In this document: one piece after another, positions 34,170 to 45,792 of the stretch
Numbering within the stretch: the stretch's first letter is position 1
Layout: each line of letters opens with the position of its first letter
From: Archivesica marissinica
Lineage: Eukaryota; Mollusca; Bivalvia; Venerida; Vesicomyidae
Direction: 5' to 3'
Length of the DNA stretch: 64,000 bases
Assembly (NCBI GenBank): GCA_014843695.1
Contig: CM026404.1
Span: 50,641,833-50,705,832 of the forward strand
Made by a program: the position numbers and the translations under genes
Notes under the pieces: model-generated
What the model saw: only the letters and a program-made list of their open reading frames with translations
Database searches by the model: none
Told to the model about the DNA's origin: nothing

Positions 34170-34773
34170 AGTGATACAGACAGACCATCCCTACCCTAGA
34201 TGGAACTACAAGAAAGCCAGGTGGAGTCTCTTTGCTATTCGGTCCAATTCTCTTACTCGAGGCATACAGGTACAAGGAAGAGATGTTAACAACGTGGTGA
34301 AAGAGTTCAACAGCTGCATACTCAAAGCTGCCCATGAAACCATCCCTAGAAGTGCGAGAAGAGAATACAAGCCCTACTGGACCAATCAGTTGCAGACCCT
34401 CCAAGATGAACTCACTGAAGCAAGGAACAGGGCAGAAGAACAGTCATCACAAGAAAACCATGAACAACTTCAGAAAGCAAAGGCACAGTTTCAAAAATCT
34501 AAACTGGAAGCTACACGACGAAGTTGGAGGGAGAAAACTGCTGCCCTGAACCTTGAGGACGGGGGGAAGTTGTGGACGCTCACGAAACAGCTAAATGATG
34601 AAGAAAATAGCAGACAGAAAATCACGTTGGATGAGGATGGGAAACTGTTGACCGGCAAAGAGACTATCAGACTATGCAGACTATCTCGCCAAAGCCTACC
34701 AGAAAGAGGGCAACAGCAAAGTCACACGCCAACAGCAAAGAGAGGCACGGAAAGAACAGAAGGATGGAAGTAA
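34123..34773 (+). pseudogene. LINE linker between endonuclease and RT
   Basis: Read in the second frame: VFLTISSEVIQTDHPYPRW, then KPYWTNQLQTLQDEL and an E/K/Q-rich coiled segment (34420-34560). The frame breaks near 34665, after GKLLTGKE, and sequence resumes in the third frame as ADYLAKAYQKEGNSKV. Confidence 0.8.
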
Positions 34774-34795
34774 AAGACATACGGAACAAGACTCC

Positions 34796-36139
34796 ATGAA
34801 ACTTCCACTTACATACCAGGAACTGTACACAGCGCTCAGACAACTGAAGAAGAGGAAGTCACCAGGACCAGATGGAATCTCCAATGAGATGCTAACTCAT
34901 CTTGGATGCTCAGCCATGCTGAAACTTCTTGACATCTTCAATCTTAGCTGGGACGAAGGCATAGTTCCGCAGATCTGGAAGGAAGCCACCGTTATCCCAA
35001 TCTACAAGAACGGCAAGGATAGAAAGAAAGCTTCCAGCTATCGCCCTATTAGTCTCACTAGCTGTGTGGTCAAGACAATGGAGAGGATCGTTAACAAGAG
35101 ACTCATGTGGTACCTTGAGACAGAAAACCTCCTATCCAAGGAACAAGCAGGATTCCGACAGTTCAGATGCACAGAGGACCAGGCAACATACCTCGCTCAG
35201 GAAGTGGAGGATGCATTCCAAGGCCAGAAGGTAGTTTTTGCAACCTGGATAGACCTCCAGAAGGCTTTTGACAAAGTCTGGACTGATGGGCTGCTGGTCA
35301 AGATGCAACGATGCGGAATTGCCGACAAGATGCTCCGATGGACCAAATCCGTCCTACACAATCGCAGAGCCAGAGTACTTGTTGACAACCAGAAGAGCAA
35401 GCAAGTCCTCATCCGACACGGTGTTCCTCAAGGAGGAGTGATCTCGCCTACGCTGTTCCTCATCTTCATCGATGACTTGCTTGCAGAGCTGCCACATGGT
35501 ATCAAAGCAGCACTCTATGCTGACGACTTGGTCATGTGGTGTGTTGAAGAATATGCAACGACTGCCACATACAGAATGCAGATGGCCGCAGACAAGCTCA
35601 CAGCATGGGCAGAATACTGGTGCATCTCTATTAATAAGGAGAAGTCGTCAACCACACTCTTCACACTTTCCACCAAACAGAAAGCTGGAACCATCAAAGT
35701 CGGTGGAACTGCCTTGAAGACGGACAACGAGCCAACATACTTGGGGGTGACATTTGACAGACGGCAGACATGGAAGCCACATATCCAGAAAGCAGAGGCC
35801 AAAGCCAAGCGCAAGCTTGCAATCCTTCGGAAGCTTGCTGGCACCACATGTGGTGCCAATGATCGCATCTTGAAGACTATATACCAAGGTATGGTCAGGC
35901 CTCACCTGGAATATGGATCCACCGCCTGGACAACATCAGCCAAGACCAACCAACAGACACTTGACAAGGTTCAGAACAAGGCTCTCAGGCTGATCACAGG
36001 TTCAATGAAGAGCACTCCAATAAAGGCCATGGAGAAAATTACTTCCATCCAGCAACTGCAAGAACGTCGCGACACAAGAATTCTTCTACAGACAGCAGTT
36101 TCGATGTCAGGAAGAACAACCGGTGAAGCAGAGAGTTGA
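34796..36139 (+). pseudogene. LINE reverse transcriptase, 447 codons open
   Basis: The full set of RT blocks is open in one frame. KRKSPGPDGISNEM is at residues about 19-32, ISLTSCVVKTMERIVNKRL at 84-102, QAGFR near 118, IDLQKAFDKVW near 151, GVPQGGVISPTLF near 210 and LYADDLVMW near 241. The thumb LGVTFDRRQTW (about 318) and PHLEYGSTAW complete it. YADD is intact, so RT is the best-preserved part of the element. The frame ends by shift near 36100. Confidence 0.92.
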
Positions 36140-37194
36140 GGCACTAACGAAGAATCGTCTAAAGCGCAGCAGTTTCATCCACCAGTCCAAGAAGCTTGCT
36201 CGAAAGCACACCAGCCATCTCCCAGACAAGACATTGCCTCCAACGCCATTTCTATCCAAGCCATGGTTGACTAGCGATGAATCCAAGGTTACCATCTGCA
36301 GTACAATCCCATACATGACATCCAGAGATAGACAACATGATGACGTCAAACGTGCCCTCACACTAGCACACATCGACAAGAGTTATCCTGGAGAAGAATG
36401 GATACAAGTATACACAGATGGTTCAGCCACAAAAGCAGTAGCAAACGGAGGAGCAGGAGTGTATGTCCGATAACCAGTCAGTTGCTCTACCTACTGGAGT
36501 ACACTGCAGCAACTATGGGGCAGAAGTACAGGCCCTTGAAACAGCAGCATCTCTAGTACAAAACACTGTGGAGTGTGCCCAGGTTGTCTTCCTGACTGAT
36601 GCGCTCTCAATTCTGGATGCCCTGTCTAACAACAAAGAACCCCACCTGATGGAAGCCCTTCGAACAGTCAGCGTAACTAAAAGAACTGTCCTCCAGTGGG
36701 TACCTGCACACATAGGCATCCCTGGCAATGAAGCTGCTGACCAGCTTGCCAAGCAAGGTTCTACCGAGAGGCAACCAGACAAAGATTTGACTTACAAGGA
36801 GAAATGCACCATAATCAAATCTGCATCAAAGCCAACAGTCGAGAAGGATGACTACCACCTTCTCACCAGACAGGAGCAGGTCACGATATTCCGGCTTAGA
36901 ACAGGGCATAACCGCCTGAACTTCCATATGTGTCGGAAGCTTGGACTAGCTCCATCAACTGCCTGCAGCTGCAACGTAGGGGACCAGACTGCAGAACACA
37001 TCCTCCAGGAGTGTCCCAGTCTTCATGGGCTGAGGAAAACAACCTGGCCAACAGATACTTCTCTCCAGACGAAGTTACATGGCTGCCGTGATTGTCCATG
37101 TGATTCGCGAACGACAAGAAGAAGAATGCCAGAGTTAAATGATTTCACGGAATTGGTTAGTTCAATTATGTCAAGTAAGGTACGTGTATTATGA
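36123..37194 (+). pseudogene. LINE RNase H and C-terminal zinc motif
   Basis: Two overlapping frames (36123-36473 and 36463-37194) carry the four RNase H acidic positions: YTDGS, AEVQALE, LTDALS and NEAADQLA. A one-base shift at about 36465-36475 separates the first from the rest. CSCNVGDQTAEHILQECP (about 36966-37020) is the terminal zinc-knuckle-like motif. The stop codon lies in the right target-site duplication. Confidence 0.88.
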
Positions 37195-37769
37195 GTGTGT
37201 GCTCTGTAATTAAGTTAGTAATAGTATTAGGAATAAGTACATCGCGTAGTATATGATTTGCCACATTTAACTGATCTTCATTAATGTCATCAACTGTTCT
37301 GTCTGTTCTAAGAATATATCATATATATCACCGAAATTCTACTGTTGAATTGGGTAGTCTATAAATTGTTGCTATGACATAGCTTCTGTAGTGATCTTTC
37401 ATTTGGATGCATACGGATTCTGGTAATATGGTTTCTAAATCAAGCAAATATTTATTTAGGTTCCAAGCCGGGGTTACAGTAAGTGTGAGTACACTGAGTG
37501 TGGCGAGACGTCTTTACGAAACATATTTTCGAGTCCATCAAGTTTTAGGAACAAGTCGAAAACATCTTGGGATAAATGGATCTCGGTAAATGAAAAACCT
37601 CGTAATCGAGGAAAGTATCCCTTATGTAATCTAGTCTGTTGCTGATAGTTCTAATATTCTGATGAAATAAGGAGAAGCTTCCATTCAACACCTGATCCGG
37701 TCCAGGATTAGTAGACTGGGCAGAATATGTGAAAATGTGATGGAGGCATTTAATGTTTACGGCTGGCAA
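37184..37769 (-). mobile_element. Older LINE (host), 5' endonuclease part, plus right TSD
   Basis: Minus strand: GSFSLFHQNIRTISNRLDYI, then a frame break, IHLSQDVFD, SYVIATIYRLPNSTVEF, and DINEDQLNVANHILRDVL followed by ITNLITEHT. These are successive blocks of a LINE endonuclease. They are collinear with the fragment at 30540-32967 once the (+) LINE is ignored. The right target-site duplication is 37184-37197. Confidence 0.82.
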
Positions 37770-38872
37770 GCAACATTTTTAGATATATTTATATGTTCTA
37801 AATCTATCTAGGGGGTTTGCCCGGCTGTATTTTCAACACTTAACCATTAATCATGACAAATCCATAATGGGCGCCACCGAAACGTGACGAATACACGTTT
37901 GGTCATATATTTGATATAAGACATGGTAAGCACATAAATTAAGCATCTTTTGGTATGTTATCAGGTACAAGGAATCCCTTGAGATCATTATTTAACCATC
38001 AATATGCCAATAAATCAATATGGCCGCCATATACCATAGACCACCGTACCATCTCACATATTTCCCTGTCCGAGGATCGAACCCGGGTTGCCTTTGTGAG
38101 AAGCGAGCGCGGACAGACCTAATTTGATTACATGCGATTCATACAGATCCTTATTTATATTAGTGATTTAATTGTATAATGTCATCATTCTATTATGGGA
38201 TATATTAACTGCCAATGATACAGTTATATAATAGTATAATATAATAATTTATTTTGTCACTATAATCAACTTTGTACAGGAATGTAAATTAGCATAGGGT
38301 AACTGAATTCATGTGCCATTAGGTAGACTGTTCCGACGTGCATCGCCATGCCTATGATATTTGCAAGCTTCGATACACGGTACGTTCATTTTTATGCAAC
38401 TGTAGAGTTTACTCAGGCATCACTTCGTACACCCACAACTCTCTGAGCATGCTTTTGGAATGGGTAGTTGAGAGAGACGTCGCTGTATTAACTGTCCATC
38501 CTTACGATCCCAACCCATAGCTGTTACAGTGGGAAGAACTGGAGAAGCACGTGGGCTTGCTTAGTAATGGCGTCGCATGATGCGAAATCGTGTTGCATCC
38601 AATGTTGGAGGCAGAGCTTGTTGTGCTAGTCCTATACATAACAGTTTAACTCATAGCTGACAGAAGAACTTCTCTGCTGATTTAGTGATGTCTTCTGTAA
38701 TATGGCCATTCCCCAGATAACTCAAGTTGTTGTGGTGATGCTGAAAGACACGCCATGCCGTATTCTTGAGTTGAGAAACATTATCACATCCGGTGGTTGC
38801 GTGAAAAGCTAGTATAAATTCCTATCTTACACTAATAAATACAAATATCCTTTATGTCTTTATGGGGGATTC
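37770..38872. other. Gene-free stretch with SINE-like piece
   Basis: At 38025-38110 the minus strand reads a B-box-like GGGTTCGATCCTCGG after ACAAAGGCAACCC, which suggests a tRNA-derived fragment. No open frame of interest. Confidence 0.4.
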
Positions 38873-40241
38873 ATAAGAGCCATCAACAACGCCTGACGAT
38901 CAATCAGAAAACAACTTAATCCATCAAGTGAAATGATTGGTGGTGTCAGTACGTCATTGGTCAATATGTCGGCTAACAGAGACTTGGTGAATGCAGGGTG
39001 CCATTGGTTGTGGCGATAGATAGCAGAACAGGCATAAGCTCATGCTGGAGGGTGTTGTCTAAGTTGACGTCACGGTCTGCCCTATAAGCCGTTATGAACC
39101 GTTGCATGATGTTTCTGTCCATCTTTATCGTGCTTTGTTTCCCCTTGACGTCTTGTACAACAGTGTACTGTGAAGCAAATGTCATATGTTTATAATTGTA
39201 AATGGGAGCTTTGAGACCGACATGTTCGTCATTAGTTATCTGGAGCCAGAGAAATACGTTTCTCATTACGCTGCTTTCTACCAAGGCATTCTGCTCCAAG
39301 TATCGACTCCTCGATGGCGACAGTGACCAGATCATTGTTGATAATGTTGTATCGTGTATCAACTTTGTTTTGGAACACTCCATGCTGCTTCAGATATGGT
39401 TGCCATTCTTGTTTCATCTCCATCATCTTCCATCCTCCTTACACTCCGTGTGGGTGTAGACGTCATCGTTATCCATGGAAAAGTTGCTTAGGGTTCAATG
39501 CTATCAGGGTCCTGAGACAGAGTCTATCTGCTAATATGAAGAAACTACCTTGGTGATGCCGACTAAGCCCCCGCTCTACTTTCCAGCCGCATTCGACTCT
39601 TGTTTGGAGAAACTTAATTGAATCGTCGATTTGCATGCTTGACCACAATATTTCCCTGCTGGAACGCATGCAGGATGTCTGGAGTTTGTCAATCTCATTC
39701 AGGCATACCATACCCCATCGTGCATAGTTTGCATTGTCTTATCTGAAGAAGAACGGAAAAATACGCCTGAAAGCATATAGGTGGAGTTCCCATAATCCAT
39801 GACGCTGTGCTCTTGTGAAGTAAGATACTGGCCATCACCATGTAATGTCACCAAAATTATGCTTTCATGTCTTCTTTCTTTAGCAGTTTAACAACATTGA
39901 AGGATGGGCTGAACCTCTCGAATGTCAGGGTGACTTCCATCTGTGATATAGCTTCAGTGTCTGACAATGGTCCAATGGAATCCAAGTTCTACCCTAAGGG
40001 CAACATCCACAGAGTGAGTCCATATATATGCATTCAATTGCGTGAGTAGTAATTGCCACAAGGTCAGTAATAGGAATTTGTGTGTTCGCATTTCACGAGC
40101 ATAGCCATTGTCGGATAGCAAATTCTGAGCTGCATTGGCACCCAATACATCACATTCTACACACAACTCACACACGCCAGATTCGTCCATATGATGGCCA
40201 AGAATGCCAAGAAACGTTAATTCATATATGCAGTCCTCCAA
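38873..40241 (-). pseudogene. Multicopy invertebrate protein family, 5' half (inverted)
   Basis: Minus-strand pieces, in order from 40241 to 38873: ECDVLGANAAQNLLSD, HKFLLLTLWQLLLTQLNAYI, CLNEIDKLQTS, HHQGSFFI, VFLWLQITNDEHVGLKAPIY and TFASQYTVVQD. Then KMDRNIMQRFITAYRADRD, LDNTLQHELMPVLLSIATT, and after a frame break FTKSLLADILTNDVL and PPIISLDGL. I know this order from many uncharacterised, repeated marine invertebrate proteins. It is broken by frame shifts and stops. Its 3' half is on the other strand at 40303-41043. Confidence 0.6.
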
Positions 40242-40302
40242 TGCAGTGTATTAGGATATCATTGTATTAGTCAACAAACCTCTTCAATTCCATCTTCGTC
40301 AA

Positions 40303-41043
40303 TTGTTAGAAATCGGAGCCACCTTTCAGAGGATTGATGTTACATTTGATCGTTGTAGACAACGCAAAAACAAGAACAAAGCGCAAGAGGGCCAGTGCAA
40401 CTTCAAATTGGAAGTGAGTCAGTTCCGCTGCCATCTGACTGGTCCAATTTCGTGGCACTCGAAGCTAGCAAAGCATATTTGTATTGTTACTGTCGAACTA
40501 TCTGATCGATCACATCCGTAGTTGTCTCAATGGCTGTTGCTGGAGGGTACTCCGAAACTACTATCGTCATTTCTTCTTTACTAGACCTGTCCATGCTTGA
40601 GGTCGATCACGAAGAAGCTGATACACGTCTCATTTTTGCACTGTAGTCATGCTCATATGGAGTCAATGATTGTGTTGGTACGCGATACCGATGCCCTTTT
40701 GTCGCGACTCGCTCACTATGACAACGTGGGATGTACGAATCTGCTGATAAAAGCTGGCACATCAACACATCCAACATATATCCCATTACATGATATGTGT
40801 CGCCAGCTACCAACTGAGCAAGTATCATCAATACTAGATGTTCGTGTAATCACCGGGTGTGACAGCGAATCTCAACACAGTGGACACAGCAAGAGGAAGA
40901 CAGTGCATGTCTTCCAACATCACAACAGCAACTTTAGTCATCTGTGGAAGGGCCACATCATAGGAGTCATCACTAAATCTGCAGGGAAGTTCACCTTACA
41001 GCTATATGGAGTACCCGAAGCAGACACGTCTGACGATGCATGA
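40303..41043 (+). pseudogene. Multicopy invertebrate protein family, 3' half
   Basis: Plus-strand pieces: FQRIDVTFDRCRQRKNK (about 40323), FRCHLTGPISWHS, and EVDHEEADTRLIF near 40600. After a one-base frame break come HCSHAHMESMIVLVRDTDAL, PTYIPLHDMCRQLP and VITGCDSESQHSGHSKRK (about 40848-40900). The EEADTR, DTD and TGCD motifs resemble the acidic clusters of PIN-like/FEN1-related nuclease folds; this is inference. The copy is not intact. Confidence 0.6.
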
Positions 41044-41707
41044 GTTACACTGTTCTGAATAGGACGAGCAGAAGACAGCTCAACCTACAATATCGGATGT
41101 AACACGACATCACATCATGCTAAGCCATTACTAAGAAAATGACGGGATATAATTGCACGTGCCTTCTCCATTTATTCCCACTGTAACAGATATGGGTTGG
41201 GATCTCGTACGGATGCACAGTTAGTACTGCAACTTATCTCCCTCCCTCCCTCTCTCTCTCTCTCTCTCTACCACACATTTCAAAAACATGCTCAGAGGTC
41301 ATGTGGATGTACTAAGGATCCTTGAGTAGGCTCTGAGGTTGCATAAAAATTAACGTCCCGTGTATTGAAATTTGCAAATCATGGCGAATAATGTCGCAAC
41401 AATCTACATTATGACACATAAAAACAGTTAGCCTAAGTGATTTTGCACAAAATAGTAATGTAATATGTAACATCATCACTTTGGATATACTTGTATTTCG
41501 GAAATGCGATACATGTGTTATTCGTGTGTTGCCATTTGATATAAGCATGTTATAAAATAACCGCAATGTTGACAACCGTCTCTGCATTATACTAGTGATT
41601 TGCAACAATGTATATACATGTAGTAATAATTCATTATGAAGCTAATTTTCATTCCTGTACAAAGTTGATTAATGCAACAAAATAAAATATAACTGTATAA
41701 CAGTTAA
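41044..41707. other. Gene-free stretch with a CT microsatellite
   Basis: Contains (CCCT)n changing into (CT)n at about 41240-41270. Nothing else recognised. Confidence 0.6.
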
Positions 41708-42095
41708 TATATCCCATGTGTGTTTTACGTTTATTTATCGTCGCTACCGGTTGCCCATATGAGCGACGCCTCCTGAAGAGATTAGTAATTTTAGATTGTT
41801 GGAGGATAGTGCAATGATACAGACAGAGACCCATTACATAGTCGCCTCTGGTTCTTTTACGTGCACGGTGTAAAGCACCGATACGAGACCTCGGTTTAAT
41901 GTCCCATTTGAAAGACTGTTAATTTTATTAGGGTCAGACAGGGGATCGAACCTGCGATCCCTGGATTACCAGTCCAGCGTGTTTACCACTGGACTACATT
42001 ATCCATCTGTATTAATGTGTAAAGCACCGACACGAGACCTCGGTTTAACGTCCCATCTGAAAGACTTAATTTTATTAGAGTCAGACGGGGGATCG
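41708..42095 (-). mobile_element. tRNA-Thr-like SINE, full copy plus adjacent partial copy
   Basis: 41708-42005 has the full order seen at 15407, with tail, body and tRNA head (B-box complement GGGGATCGAACCTGCGATCC, cut here as GGGGATCGAACC and TGCGATCC). At 42015-42095 the middle block (GTGTAAAGCACCGACACGAG to GGGGGATCGAACCC) starts again, so a second copy or a tandem dimer lies next to it. Confidence 0.85.
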
Positions 42096-42239
42096 AACCC
42101 AATCCCATATCAGAACCATGCCATTATATTGAAGTTATTTAATATAACTAATAGAACTAATTGTAATATACGTATCTGCAGGAGTTGAAATTAATCAGTG
42201 ATCAAATAGTATGATGGAAAGAACACATGTAGAAGGAGT

Positions 42240-43130
42240 GTCCTATCCGCGACGGACCCTTAAAGGTCGAGGCTAAAGGTCAAATATTGGTATAATATAT
42301 CGTTTCCGCTCTAGCTGTGTCATGGATGAGGGTAGTGTCAAATAACGTGGCACAAATGTTCCCCATATGAACATGTGTCGCGTCCAAGACCTGATCCATA
42401 CCTCAAAGGTCGAGGTTACACTTTGAGGTCAATTGTCGAATGTTGGTATAATGTATTATGTCCACTCTGTAACGTTGTCGTGAATGAGGGGATTCTGAAG
42501 ATGTGGCACAACTATTCCTCATATGAACATGTGTCGCATCCAAGAACCTGATCCCTACCTCAAAGGTCGAGGTTACACTTTGAGGTCAATGGTTGAATAT
42601 TGGTATAATGTATCATGTCCACTCTGTAACGTTGTCGTGAATGAGGGGATTCTGAAGATGTGGCACAACTATTCCTCATATGAACATGTCTCGCGTCCAA
42701 GACCCTGATCGCTACCTCAATGGTCGAGGTTACACTTATATATATTTCATGTCCGAGGCATTGAGATATTTTCAAATAATGTTCCACATTTGAACATGAT
42801 GTGTCGCATCCAGAACCCGGGTCCCTACCTCAAAGGTCAAGGTGTGTATTGGTATAGTTTATTGTGTCCGCTCTGTAACATTCAATGTCACACTTTGAGG
42901 TTAAAGGTCAAACATTGTTCAAATAACTAAGTATACATGTTCCGACATATGATGATGACGTGTTGTGTTCAAGGCACGTTCGGGCCGTGTCCAAACACCA
43001 TGTTCCCTACCTCAAGGGTCAACTATTGATATACTGAAATAGTCAATAGCATAGCTTGACCATTCATTGTAGAAATCTCAAATAACTTGGCACAACTGTT
43101 CACTCTGATATATCTGATGTGTCATTAACC
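42240..43130. repeat. Degenerate tandem repeat, about 157-bp unit
   Basis: Landmarks CATATGAACATGTGTCGC, CCTACCTCAAAGGTCGAGG and TTACACTTTGAGGTCAA recur at 42364, 42520 and 42678, about 156-158 bp apart. More divergent copies follow to 43130. The AAAGGTCGAGG core links it to the AAGGTCAAGGTCA repeat type at 22.1 kb. Confidence 0.85.
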
Positions 43131-43600
43131 CACGTACCGCCCGCCCCAGTTGTATTTAAAAATGTTCATGTATACACATGCAACTTTGTTGTAGCCATCC
43201 GGTTTCCTAAGAAACGTGGGTCTTTTATATATATAATAATTACCACAAGCTGACATTTGTATAATTTCGAGTATGTTGTTTTTGCCATAGGTCCTCCGTC
43301 TGTCCAATGTTTCCATAGTGTAATCGTGTTCCGATTGACTAATCTTTTGCATATTTACGCCCATTCGAACATCATTATAAACAAAGCTTGTCAGCGCTTC
43401 ATCACCAAACTTGGAATGAAGCAATTCAGTATGATGTATAGTTGTGCATTTTATAATCCTGTTCCGGTCGGGTGTTCAATGAAAATTTACGGCTCATCTG
43501 TATAACACAAAGTCGCCCGCACCTCATCTCCAAAACTTCATAATACTACATGAAGCAACAGGAAGTGACGAACCATACGTTTTAGCTCACATGTTACCGT
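43131..43600. other. Gene-free stretch
   Basis: Two short open frames overlap in opposite directions; neither is conserved as far as I can see. Confidence 0.4.
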
Positions 43601-44330
43601 ACTTTTGTTACCTCAATGTGTATGTCGTCCGTAGCATTGTCAAACCTCTTCTCCTCAGTATCCATTGGAAATCCACCATGTATGGTCATGATAGTTGGGT
43701 GGGGAATTACATTAATTGTTGAAATCACGTTATTACGTAAACCAAGATGGCGGCTGTCTTAAAATAGCATACAATCTTAAAAATCTTCTCCTGGCGAATG
43801 TTGGTAGGAACGATCGAGGGACAAGGTTCTTTAAACGTTGTTCAAAGGGTGACCATAGGATAATTTATGTTATATTTCGGGTTTTACGCCTGCATCAGCA
43901 CCATTTCGGGCTATATCGCCGGCGGGCAGTTTACCTAACAACACATTTCCTGGACAGGCTCCAGCGGTTAACCAGTACTTGGGTGCACCAACCTCCGTAA
44001 GAATCTGCCAACTTTTTCATATAAATGAGACACGGTCTTTGCGGGGCTCGAACCCGTGACCATCACTGATGATAGGCTACAGTGGTATACAAGTCAGCGA
44101 CCTTAACCACTCGACCACGGAGGCGGAGACCATAGGATAAAAATGTGCGATGGTCACATTTTTATTTTTGAGCGAATATGTCATATATCAAATCTACGGT
44201 ATTGACGAGACGATCGCTACGATGCAAGCCAATTGTTGGCAAAATCAAATGATCTTTTCATCCATGACGGCCGCCGAAAGGTCAAAAGATCGTAGGATCT
44301 AAAATATATTTTAACTTCCCACTTGATCCT
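43601..44330 (+). repeat. Dispersed repeat (second copy of the 11.8 kb repeat), split by a SINE
   Basis: Matches 11740-12480 in order: CTCTTCTCCTCAGTATCC, GGTGGGGAATTACATTAATT, AATCACGTTATTACGTAA, CCAAGATGGCGGC, then (after the SINE) ATGTGCGATGGTCAC and CCGAAAGGTCAAAAG. Reading across the SINE restores the colinear order. Confidence 0.7.
43851..44140 (-). mobile_element. SINE family 2, full copy with perfect 13-bp TSD
   Basis: GACCATAGGATAA flanks both sides (43851-43863 and 44128-44140). The minus strand begins with a tRNA-Ser/Leu-like head (GCCTCCGTGGTCGAGTGG, A box; B box GGGTTCGAGCCCCGC) and continues into the body with GGTGCACCCAAGTACTGG and GGCGTAAAACCCG. The head is intact, so this is a complete copy. 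Confidence 0.9.
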
Positions 44331-44802
44331 TTGCATTATGTAATATGTATGTCGTTATATGGGATTTATAGTTTGCAAAAAATATTGTTTAAACCAAGTT
44401 GTTCGCTTCCATAGGTTGGGGAAGTGTGTGGTATAGCTGTGAACTTATTTCTGGGCACAGCGACATAAAGTATATACAGGGAGCGATATATATGCATATA
44501 CCTTGAGTTGCACGCAGGATCTCCAAGTCCACAGTATGATGCTTTCAGGTTAGCACAAGCTAATTAGCACTTGTTATTGTCTTACAGTAACATGCGTTTA
44601 TTATATGCATGCAGAACCAATGCCAATAAGTCCATCTATGAGTCTGGTAATAGTATCGAAATGTGGATGCTATTGAACAGAACAGCGGTCTACTATCCTG
44701 CGTAACCAACCAACCAACCAACTTGTCCTTAAATACTCGCGTTTAACACTCCAACAATAACTGTTCAGTTCCTCAGCTATCTGAGGCATATCCATATGTT
44801 GT
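44331..44802. other. Gene-free stretch
   Basis: A (CCAA)n run lies at 44706-44721. Nothing else recognised. Confidence 0.5.
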
Positions 44803-45035
44803 GTGTGTTTTACGTTTATTTATCGTCGCTACCGGTTGCCCATATGAGCGACGCCTCCTGAAGAGATTAGTCATTTTTGGAGGATAGTGCAATGATACAG
44901 ACAGACCATTCCAGAGTCTCCACTGGTTCTGTTACGTGCGCGGTGTAAAGCACCGACCCAATACCTCGGTTTAATGTCCCATCTGAAAGACTGTTAGTTA
45001 TTAGGGTCATACGGGGGGATCGAACCTGCGATATC
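44803..45035 (-). mobile_element. tRNA-Thr-like SINE, head-truncated copy
   Basis: Tail GTGTGTGTTTTACG and the body blocks (TATCGTCGCTACCGG, TAGTGCAATGATACAGAC, CCCATCTGAAAGACTG) are present. The tRNA head stops at GGGGGGATCGAACCTGCGAT. Confidence 0.85.
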
Positions 45036-45351
45036 ATGTAAAAAACTGAAACTGTTTAATTTGATAAAACGCCTAATTTTACACATAGTATATTCACTGG
45101 CGTTGTACAATAGAAGTAAAATAAATATATAGACATGTACTTACATAACAACCTGAACAAAATTCTCGTTATTTACAAAAAGACATTGGTCTAAGAATAA
45201 TTATGTTACCACACAATAACACATATTTGATCAATCATTATTATAAGCATAATTTTTGGTAAATTATATCATTGTTTCTAAAACCTTTTTTAACACTACA
45301 CTAATTCTACAACTATCCTGTTCAGTCTGTCAATACATGAATGTTTTAAAA

Positions 45352-45696
45352 TCATGAATAAAATGTTCTGAAGAACAATGTTTTAAGGTGTTTCTTAAAC
45401 GTTTCTACAGAATCCAAGTTTCTCAAGTCTACAGGTAAAGTGTTCCATAGCTGTGGCCCTACTGTTTTGAAGCTCCTGTCACCAAATGTTTTTTGTTTGT
45501 TATACGGTACCTCATAACAACCAGTAACATCTGAAGATCGTAATCTACGTCTTGGTACCTTTTCAATTAATACCTCGGTAAGATACGCAGGGGCATGGCC
45601 TTTTGAACAGTTATACATTACAGTAAGAATTTTGAATTCAATTCTGGCCCTGATGTATATGGTTGGAAGTCGTGAAATACTAATTGGACATTTCAC
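45352..45696 (-). mobile_element. LINE C-terminal relic
   Basis: Minus-strand frame: RIEFKILTVMYNCSKGHAP, AYLTEVL, then KTFGDRSFKTVGPQLWNTLP and FKKHLKTLFFRTF. This is the usual last segment of jockey/CR1-like non-LTR retrotransposons. Only this 115-codon stretch is open. Confidence 0.82.
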
Positions 45697-45792
45697 GCTC
45701 TATTAATTGTCATTGGAGCCGTTACATGCTCTGTTATAATTTAATGCTGGTATTCGTCTATTAATAATTCAGGGAGGTTAGAGACATACTGT

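Larger units (their letters stand above)
32982..37183 (+). mobile_element. Nearly complete LINE with endonuclease, RT and RNase H, nested in an older LINE
   Basis: A GC-richer 5' UTR (32982-33356) precedes an endonuclease frame, 33357-34169 (LMQWNAEGVFNKK, CCIQETHL, VVGDFNSHSQNWG). A frameshift leads to the linker frame 34123-34773, and another to RT 34796-36139. RT motifs are RKSPGPDGISNEML, SYRPISLTS, QAGFR, HGVPQGGVISPTLFLIF and LYADDLVMW with both Asp intact. Two more frameshifts lead to RNase H (VYTDGSATK at 36410, LTDALS near 36600, NEAADQLAKQ near 36740). A terminal CSCNVG...EHILQECP zinc motif follows, ending at a TGA at 37192. RNase H after RT fits I-group families. Four frame breaks make it inactive. 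Confidence 0.92.

Noticed and set aside
42240..43130. Possible CRISPR-like array
   Set aside because: The units are about 157 bp, degenerate and contiguous, without unique spacers; the sequence is eukaryotic.
44040..44127. Possible tRNA-Ser/Leu gene
   Set aside because: Continuous with a SINE body and inside its TSDs, so it is a SINE head.
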